Shown here: piece by piece, positions 7,014-11,866 of the stretch
Position numbering within the stretch: the first letter of the stretch is position 1
Layout: the number at the start of each line of letters is the position of its first letter
Assembly: GCA_016781775.1 (NCBI GenBank)
Contig: JADDPR010000096.1
Location: 1-14,502 of the forward strand
Length of the DNA: 14,502 bases
Reading direction: 5' to 3'
Source of the DNA: Rubrobacter sp.
Lineage (GTDB): Bacteria; Actinomycetota; Rubrobacteria; Rubrobacterales; Rubrobacteraceae
Notes under the pieces: model-generated
What the model was told of the DNA's origin: nothing
The model's database searches: none
What the model saw: the letters and a program-made list of their open reading frames with translations, nothing else
Program-made: the position numbers and the translations under genes

Positions 7014-7382
7014 TTATTCCTCGGGCAACGCGGTGTGCTCGACACGCCCCGCGCCGTTGCGTCGCACCACCCGGGGCGGCACCGCTTCGGAGGGTTCCTC
7101 CGGCGCGGCGGGCAATCCCGCCGCGGTCTCCGCGGGCGGAACAAGGGACCTGCGTCCGGCATGGTCGGCTCCGCGCGCCTCCAGCTCCTTCATGATCTCC
7201 GCCCTGCGTAGCGCGGCGGCCTCCCGGCCAGCGGCCGTCGCCGCCTCGAAGCGGCGCTTGACGGTCTCCGGCAGGTCGCGGGCTGCGCCGGGCAGGCGCT
7301 TACGAAGCTCCTCGTTTGTCGCGTACAAAGCGCCAGCAGCCCCGATTACGGCTCCGGCTACAAGCTTTCCCCATCCCGCCAA
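7014..7382 (-). CDS. Small membrane-associated protein, counterpart of the actinobacterial DUF6167/YtxH-like protein
   Basis: The protein has 122 residues. Residues 5-20 are a short hydrophobic segment (L-V-A-G-A-V-I-G-A-A-G-A-L-Y), followed by a charged Ala/Arg/Glu helix (about 23-70) and a Pro/Glu-rich, probably disordered tail. This layout matches the small protein that follows DUF948 genes upstream of alaS in other actinobacteria, and resembles YtxH next to YtxG in Bacillus. The function is unknown. The TTG start at 7382 is supported by GGGGGAGG (7391-7398) 8 nt upstream, and it lies 3 nt after the DUF948 stop, so the two are co-transcribed. The anti-sigma-like gene begins 24 nt downstream. 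Confidence 0.75.
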   Translation of the reverse strand: MAGWGKLVAGAVIGAAGALYATNEELRKRLPGAARDLPETVKRRFEAATAAGREAAALRRAEIMKELEARGADHAGRRSLVPPAETAAGLPAAPEEPSEAVPPRVVRRNGAGRVEHTALPEE

Positions 7383-7385
7383 GGC

Positions 7386-7808
7386 CTAGGCCTCCCCCTT
7401 TGATCGTCCGTCTTCGGGAGCCGCGTCCCGTACGGGCTCCCCCTCCTTCGACGAGGCGCCGAAGAAGGCGCTCAGCCCCTTCGAGAGGCCGGCGGTCGCG
7501 GAGGAGAGGTTGATCACGCCTCCGCGCACGCCCCTGGTTATGACGGTGGTCGTCTGGTCCAGCTCACCGGTTATGTCGGCGACATCCCCGACGGCGTTGT
7601 CGAGCTGGTAGAGCTGGCTGTTGATGTTGTCGACGGTCGTGTGGGTCTTACCGAGGAGCGGGACCACCTGCTCGGAGACCTCCTTGATCGTCTGCTCGGT
7701 TGCCGAGAAGATCCGGGCGAGCCGGAGAAACATCCACGCGAGGACGAAGAAGGCTATCGCGAGCCCCCCGAAGAGCAGCCCTTTCATAAGGTCCACAAAC
7801 GCGTCCAC
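7386..7808 (-). CDS. DUF948 (YtxG-like) membrane protein
   Basis: The protein has 140 residues. Residues 8-30 form one N-terminal membrane helix (L-L-F-G-G-L-A-I-A-F-F-V-L-A-W). It is followed by the amphipathic DUF948 region (about 31-100) with the usual spacing of T-x2-T-I-K-E-V, V-V-P-L-L and T-x2-N-I-N-S-Q-L, likely a coiled-coil-like helix bundle. The C-terminus is charged. No enzymatic function is known for the family. The start is GTG at 7808 with AGGAGG (7820-7825) 11 nt upstream. A TATAAT box sits 44 nt upstream, so this gene likely leads an operon of DUF948, small membrane protein, anti-sigma-like and sigma genes. Confidence 0.85.
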   Translation of the reverse strand: MDAFVDLMKGLLFGGLAIAFFVLAWMFLRLARIFSATEQTIKEVSEQVVPLLGKTHTTVDNINSQLYQLDNAVGDVADITGELDQTTTVITRGVRGGVINLSSATAGLSKGLSAFFGASSKEGEPVRDAAPEDGRSKGEA

Positions 7809-7851
7809 GCCTTACCGCACCTCCTGGAGATCTCGTCTTTTACCGGATGCC

Positions 7852-7857
7852 ATTATA
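7852..7857 (-). promoter_or_regulatory. Probable -10 box of the DUF948-to-sigma operon
   Basis: A perfect TATAAT on the minus strand lies between the mnmA stop (7895) and the DUF948 start (7808). It would give a leader of about 35 nt with a good ribosome binding site. No convincing -35 hexamer is seen at 16-18 nt. Confidence 0.55.
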
Positions 7858-7894
7858 CTCGCCGCTCTCGCCACGGCACCCCGGGATCCTCCCC

Positions 7895-9382
7895 CTACGT
7901 GTTCCGCCGCACCACGCCGCCCCCCACGACCTTTTCGCCGCTGTAGAAGACGGCGGACTGGCCGGGCGCAACCCCGAAGACCGGGGCGGCGAGCCGGGCG
8001 ACGACCTCGCCGCCGTCGTCGCCGCTGACGTGCTCTATCTCGCACGGAACGGGGCGTCCGTTGTAGCGGATCTGGACGCTTTCGGCGTTCTCGGGCGCGA
8101 GAAACCAGTTGAGCCCGCCGACGCGGACCTCGCGCGTCTCCAGGTCGGCCTTCTTGCCGACGACGACCTGCCCCGTCTTCGGGCGAACCTCCGTGACGTA
8201 GAGCGGAGTCGGTGCGGCGACCCCTATGCCGCGGCGCTGGCCGACGGTGAAGTCGACGACGCCCTTGTGTCGCCCGAGGGCGTGGCCCTCGCGGTCCACG
8301 ATCTCGCCGGGCTCCGCCGACACCTTTTTGCGCACGAAGCCCCGGTAGTTTCCGTCCGGGATAAAGCAGATGTCCTGGCTCTCTGGGGTGTAGGCGACAG
8401 CGAGGCCCCTGTCCTCGGCGATCCGGCGGACCTCCTCCTTGCGGTGCTCGCCCAGAGGGAAGACCGTGCGGGCGAGAAGATCCTTGGGGACGGGCCACAG
8501 GACGTAGGTCTGATCCTTGGCCTCGTCCACGGGCCGCGCCATCGTAACCCCGGCCCCGTCCGGATCCTCGACGACGCGGGCGTAGTGCCCCGTCGCGACG
8601 TGCTCGAAGCCGAGCTTGTCGGCGAGAAAAGAAGCCGCGTGGAACTTGACGTGGGCGTTGCACGAGACGCAAGGGTTCGGGGTGTTCCCCTCGGCGTACG
8701 ACCCCACGAAGTCCTTCATCACGCGCCGGTCGAAGAGCTCCTTGAGGTTGAGGGTAAAGTGCGGCAAGCCCATGCGGTGGGCGGTATCCCTCGCGAAGAG
8801 GACGGTGTCCGGCGAGCAGCACGAGCGGCTCCCCCGCTCGCCGTCGTGCAGCCGGAAGGTGACGCAAGCGACGTCGTAGCCGGCCTCCTTCATAAGGAGC
8901 GCCGTCACCGCCGAGTCGACCCCACCGCTCGTCGCCACGACGACGGTCTTCTCGCCGCTCGCTCCTGTACGCAGACCGCCGTAGCCCTCGACGAGCATCT
9001 CGCCCGCCTCCTTGTTCCAGTGGTCCTCGATCGCCTTGTGCAGCGCGTCGAGGACGAGCGTGAGGGCGTGCTCCTTGCCGGACGGCAGCGGTCCGCCGAG
9101 GGCTTCTTCGAGGTCGCCCTTGGAGACGCGCGCGGCGTCCAGGAGGCTTCCGCCTCCGACAAGCTCGGAGAGGGCCGATCCGGCCGCGATGCACGCGGCG
9201 CAACCGTAGACCTTGTACCGGACCTCTTCCAGGCGGTTCTCCCGGATGCCGACGGTGAACCGGGCGACGTCGCCGCAGGAGGCGTCGCCGGATTCGCCGG
9301 TGCCGCTGGCTTCTTCGAGCTCGCCGACGTTTCGGGGCCGGACGAGGTGGTCTATTACCTGCGGGTTGTAGCGATCTGGCAT
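7895..9382 (-). CDS. mnmA: IscU/NifU-like scaffold domain fused to tRNA-specific 2-thiouridylase MnmA
   Basis: This is one 495-residue frame. Residues 1-125 are IscU/NifU-like: Y-N-P-Q-V-I-D-H (5-12), P-R-N-V-G (16-20), C36-G-D38 and Y-G-C61-A-A-C64. The usual third cysteine in the K-x-H-C motif is Ala106 (K-E-H105-A106), while C64 is extra. After a linker (about 126-143), residues 144-495 are full-length MnmA: PP-loop T-S-G-G-V-D-S (151-157), C187-C188, N-P-C238-V-S-C241-N and E-S-Q-D-I-C339-F. MnmA adenylates and thiolates U34 of tRNA-Lys, -Glu and -Gln. The catalytic cysteines should be C241 and C339 by family alignment. No internal start precedes the PP-loop convincingly, so a fusion is real. 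The cysteine desulfurase ends 14 nt upstream, the likely sulfur source. No tus relay genes are in the window. Confidence 0.95.
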   Translation of the reverse strand: MPDRYNPQVIDHLVRPRNVGELEEASGTGESGDASCGDVARFTVGIRENRLEEVRYKVYGCAACIAAGSALSELVGGGSLLDAARVSKGDLEEALGGPLPSGKEHALTLVLDALHKAIEDHWNKEAGEMLVEGYGGLRTGASGEKTVVVATSGGVDSAVTALLMKEAGYDVACVTFRLHDGERGSRSCCSPDTVLFARDTAHRMGLPHFTLNLKELFDRRVMKDFVGSYAEGNTPNPCVSCNAHVKFHAASFLADKLGFEHVATGHYARVVEDPDGAGVTMARPVDEAKDQTYVLWPVPKDLLARTVFPLGEHRKEEVRRIAEDRGLAVAYTPESQDICFIPDGNYRGFVRKKVSAEPGEIVDREGHALGRHKGVVDFTVGQRRGIGVAAPTPLYVTEVRPKTGQVVVGKKADLETREVRVGGLNWFLAPENAESVQIRYNGRPVPCEIEHVSGDDGGEVVARLAAPVFGVAPGQSAVFYSGEKVVGGGVVRRNT

Positions 9383-9396
9383 AGGGAAACCGGCTT

Positions 9397-10563
9397 TCAG
9401 CTAGCGTACAAAGGCGAGAGCTCGCGAAGCCGCGAGACGGCGGTCGAGAAGGCGCCGAGGAAGCCCTCGACCTCCTCCCGGGTGGTGTCCTTGCCCACGG
9501 AGATCCTGACGGCGGAGAATGCCTCGTCCTCCCCGCGTCCCATCGCGATCAGGACGGGCGAGGCCCTGTGTCCGGCCGTACCCGACGCGCACGCCGAACC
9601 GCTCCCGACGGCGTAACCGATGGCATCCAGAAAGAGCACCAGGCTCTCGGCCTCGACGCCATCGATGCAGAGATGGATGTTGTTCGAGAGACGCTCCTCG
9701 CGGTGCCCGTTGAGGCGCACCCCGGGGAGCGCGAGAACACCGGAGATGAGTTGCTCGCGGAGACCCTCCTCGTGTCGCACCCGCTCCTCCATCTCCTCCG
9801 AAGCGAGGCGGGAGGCGGCTCCGAAGCCCGCGATCCCGGCGACGTTCTCCGTGCCGCTCCTCAACCCGCCCTCCTGACCGCCGCCGAAGAGGACCGGGGA
9901 GAGCTTCACGCCCTCGCGGACGTAGAGCGCGCCCACGCCCTGCGGGCCGTACAGCTTGTGGGACGAGACGGCGAGGGTCGAGACGGGGACGCTGGAGACG
10001 TCGATGCGGAGCCTCCCCGCCGCCTGCACCGCGTCAGCGTGCAAGGGCACCCCGCGCTCCCGGCACACCTCCGCAAGCTCCGCCACGGGCTGGACCGTAC
10101 CGACCTCGTTGTTCGCCCACATGACGGCGACGAGCGCGGTCTGCGGGCGCAGGGCGGTCGCGAGGTCCTCGGGCGAGACGCGGCCGTCGGCGTCGACGCC
10201 GAGACGGGTGACCTCGTAGCCTCGCGATTCGAGGTGACGGGCGGCGCCGCGGACGGCGGCGTGCTCGACGGCGGAGACGACGACGTGCTTCTTCTCGGGG
10301 TCCGAGGCGGCGAGACCGAGGATGGCGAGGTTGTCGGACTCGGTGCCGCCGGAGGTAAAGAAGATCTCGTCCGGACGGGCACCCAGAAGCCCCGCGACGG
10401 ACACGCGAGCCTCCTCGATGGCTTCGCGGGCCGCCGCGCCGGGCGCGTGCAACGAGGAAGGGTTGCCCCCGGCGCCGCGCAGGTGCGGAAGCATGGCTTC
10501 GAGGACCCTCGGGTCCAGAGGGGTCGAGGCGGCGTGGTCGAGGTACACGGAACCTTCGGTCAT
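9397..10563 (-). CDS. iscS: Cysteine desulfurase, NifS/IscS class
   Basis: The protein has 388 residues. It is a PLP enzyme that converts cysteine to alanine and passes persulfide sulfur to acceptors. Motifs: Y-L-D-H-A-A-S-T-P near the N-terminus, F-T-S-G-G-T-E-S-D-N (cofactor phosphate site), W-A-N-N-E-V-G-T, H-A-D-A-V-Q-A-A-G, the PLP lysine K203 in S-S-H-K-L-Y-G-P, and the catalytic Cys in the mobile loop, C325 in G-S-A-C-A-S-G-T. This is the IscS/NifS group, not SufS. The ATG at 10563 has no Shine-Dalgarno site but has TATAAC 7 nt before it. It is followed 14 nt later by the IscU-MnmA fusion, which fits a dedicated desulfurase-acceptor operon for tRNA thiolation, though it may also serve general Fe-S assembly. 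The IscS symbol is by similarity; NifS would be equally acceptable. Confidence 0.95.
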   Translation of the reverse strand: MTEGSVYLDHAASTPLDPRVLEAMLPHLRGAGGNPSSLHAPGAAAREAIEEARVSVAGLLGARPDEIFFTSGGTESDNLAILGLAASDPEKKHVVVSAVEHAAVRGAARHLESRGYEVTRLGVDADGRVSPEDLATALRPQTALVAVMWANNEVGTVQPVAELAEVCRERGVPLHADAVQAAGRLRIDVSSVPVSTLAVSSHKLYGPQGVGALYVREGVKLSPVLFGGGQEGGLRSGTENVAGIAGFGAASRLASEEMEERVRHEEGLREQLISGVLALPGVRLNGHREERLSNNIHLCIDGVEAESLVLFLDAIGYAVGSGSACASGTAGHRASPVLIAMGRGEDEAFSAVRISVGKDTTREEVEGFLGAFSTAVSRLRELSPLYAS

Positions 10564-10570
10564 GGGGCTA

Positions 10571-10576
10571 GTTATA
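10571..10576 (-). promoter_or_regulatory. Probable -10 box for a leaderless cysteine desulfurase transcript
   Basis: On the minus strand TATAAC is followed by exactly 7 nt (TAGCCCC) and the ATG at 10563. This repeats the alaS arrangement, including the shared AGCCCCATG. No ribosome binding site is present. No strong -35 is seen. Confidence 0.5.
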
Positions 10577-10583
10577 ACGCATG

Positions 10584-10601
10584 GTCGGGCCCGTGGCCGA
10601 C
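10584..10601. repeat. Short inverted repeat just upstream of the desulfurase -10 box
   Basis: GTCGG and CCGAC form a perfect 5-bp stem around an 8-nt loop. It lies between the lipoprotein stop and the desulfurase -10 box, over the expected -35 area. It could be part of a terminator for the lipoprotein gene (no U-run follows) or an operator. A 5-bp GC stem can occur by chance here. Confidence 0.25.
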
Positions 10602-10629
10602 GAGTGCAGAGGGTCGGGGCGAGCGCGAC

Positions 10630-11586
10630 TTAGACGGTCGCGGTGTCGACGACGGCGCCGCCGCTGTCGAGAAGGGCGACGGTGTCGCCGGGCTGCAGCT
10701 GGAGGTCTTCGCCGCCTTCAAAGGTCCCCCTGACCGGGCGTCCGTCGGCGTCCACGACGTCCGGGACGCGCCCGACCGAGGCGCTCCTACCGGGGCGCAC
10801 GCGAGTCCTATCGTTTACTTCGACCCCGGGAGAATCGCTGGTGACGTCGCCGGTCTCGGGGTCGACGACGCGCAAGCTGAAGCCTTCGAGGTTGATCCGG
10901 TCGTCGCCGTTGTTCGTCACGGTGAAGTACTCGATGCCGCCGCCGCTCTCCGCAAGCTCGACCGTCTCGAGCTCCACCTCGATGTCGCTGGTGTTGCTCG
11001 CCACCTCGATGCTGGTCAGATCGAACAGGGCCTGGTTGAGGACGCCCTGTTCGACGTAGCCCTGGTAGAGGTTCGTGATCGTGTATTGCTCCCCGCTCGG
11101 CGCCATCATCGCAACGAAAGGCGTGAAGCCGACGTCCATCTGGGCGGCGAGGGTGCCGTACTGGCCTTGCTCGAGCTCCTCGCTCGTCTCGGCCTCCCCG
11201 GGGTCGCCGATGTCGTACGAGAAGAACTCGACCTCCGGGTACTGGGACTGGAGGTCCGAAAGGTCGCTGTTGACGAGGTCGTCCACCTCCAGCCCCTGCG
11301 GGTAGAGCGGGTCCTCGCCCTCCTTGAAGAACGTCACCACGATCAGGGCCTTGCGCTGGTAGGCGGCCCTGAAGTCCGGCGGTACGGGCTGATCCAGGTT
11401 GAGGGTGAACGGCTGGTCCTCGAGGGATTCGGCCTGGGCGCTGCCCTCGACGGTCGCGCCCCCCGCGGTGTTGCCGCCGGGCGCGCCTCCCGCCGCGGCC
11501 CCCGTGGTGGTGCCCGCTGGAGTAGCGACGGTCGTGGCGGCCGTTTCGTCGCCGCCCCCGCACCCCGTTATAAAGAGGAGGGTCAC
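10630..11586 (-). CDS. Lipoprotein with thioredoxin-like (no CxxC) and lamin-tail-like domains
   Basis: The frame from GTG 11586 gives 318 residues. A lipobox I-T-G-C puts the lipidated Cys at 9, followed by a Gly/Ala/Thr-rich linker (14-50). Residues 66-190 look like a thioredoxin fold: strand A-L-I-V-V-T-F-F (79-86), strand V-E-F-F-S-Y-D (118-124), and a cis-Pro-type turn G-F-T-P155-F-V followed by P-S-G-E. Where CxxC should be there is K-E-G-E-D, so it is not a disulfide enzyme. Residues 200-318 resemble a lamin-tail beta-sandwich: Y-F-T-V-T-N-N-G (219-226), R-V-R-P-G (261-265), L-Q-P-G-D-T-V-A-L-L (296-305) and V-V-D-T-A (312-316). GTG 11586 leaves too short a signal peptide and has no ribosome binding site; coding signal extends upstream (see findings). 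Role unknown; probably anchored outside the membrane. Confidence 0.8.
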   Translation of the reverse strand: MTLLFITGCGGGDETAATTVATPAGTTTGAAAGGAPGGNTAGGATVEGSAQAESLEDQPFTLNLDQPVPPDFRAAYQRKALIVVTFFKEGEDPLYPQGLEVDDLVNSDLSDLQSQYPEVEFFSYDIGDPGEAETSEELEQGQYGTLAAQMDVGFTPFVAMMAPSGEQYTITNLYQGYVEQGVLNQALFDLTSIEVASNTSDIEVELETVELAESGGGIEYFTVTNNGDDRINLEGFSLRVVDPETGDVTSDSPGVEVNDRTRVRPGRSASVGRVPDVVDADGRPVRGTFEGGEDLQLQPGDTVALLDSGGAVVDTATV

Positions 11587-11744
11587 GACTACGAGGTAGC
11601 ACGACAGAAGAGTAGAGCGGCCCCGACGGGACCCATGAAAACCGCTTCCGAAGATCTCACTCCCCCGTTCTCTAGGCCCGCCCCCGGCCGTGCTTCCGGC
11701 GAGCTTTTTTCCGGCGAAGCCTGGCGCAAACTACCACAGGCGCA

Positions 11745-11765
11745 AAAGGCGTGCAACGAGCCTTT
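11745..11765. repeat. Inverted repeat AAAGGC/GCCTTT
   Basis: A perfect 6-bp inverted repeat with a 9-nt spacer lies midway in the divergent region. It may be an operator for either gene or a weak hairpin. Nothing else supports a role. Confidence 0.3.
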
Positions 11766-11781
11766 CAAAGCGGCCAGCCGG

Positions 11782-11820
11782 GCCCCTCCGAAGGCGGGGC
11801 GCTTGGCCCCTTCGGGGGTC
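11782..11820. repeat. Two adjacent GC-rich hairpins overlapping the aspS promoter
   Basis: The first hairpin (11782-11800) has a GCCCC/GGGGC stem with an inner CC/GG pair. The second (11805-11820) is CCCC-TTCG-GGGG with a stable TTCG-type loop, extended by two pairs. The second sits between the -35 and -10 of the aspS promoter, so it would not be in the aspS mRNA. On the minus strand they would be upstream of the lipoprotein. They may be old terminator remnants or protein-binding sites. Confidence 0.4.
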
Positions 11821-11831
11821 TAACCTATACT
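11803..11831 (+). promoter_or_regulatory. aspS promoter (-35 TTGGCC, 17-nt spacer, -10 TATACT)
   Basis: TTGGCC (11803-11808) and TATACT (11826-11831) are separated by exactly 17 nt. The expected transcription start is near 11838, upstream of both candidate aspS starts. This is the best sigma-A-type promoter in the window. Confidence 0.7.
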
Positions 11832-11854
11832 TGCCGAAACCTTTGATGATCGGC

Positions 11855-11862
11855 GGAAGGAA
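11855..11862 (+). promoter_or_regulatory. Ribosome binding site favouring the aspS TTG start
   Basis: GGAAGGAA lies about 4-7 nt before TTG at 11867. The alternative ATG at 11846 would begin about 8 nt from the predicted transcript start with no Shine-Dalgarno site. Confidence 0.5.
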
Positions 11863-11866
11863 ACTC

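Larger units (their letters stand above)
11587..11866. other. Divergent intergenic region between the lipoprotein gene and aspS
   Basis: Nearest the lipoprotein (11587-11636) the minus strand encodes a plausible signal-peptide N-terminus in frame with the lipoprotein. The rest is non-coding and holds three small inverted repeats and the aspS promoter, listed separately. No separate minus-strand promoter for the lipoprotein is clear. Confidence 0.6.

Noticed and set aside
7847..9616. Long open frame on the plus strand (589 codons)
   Set aside because: It is the antisense shadow of the IscU-MnmA fusion; all family motifs are on the minus strand.
9568..11823. Long open frame on the plus strand (751 codons)
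   Set aside because: It lies antisense to the desulfurase and lipoprotein genes, has no recognisable domain, and is the open frame expected from third-position GC bias opposite real genes.
11690..11866. Longer aspS start at 11690
   Set aside because: It would run through the aspS promoter and its hairpins, and the added residues resemble nothing in the AspRS family.
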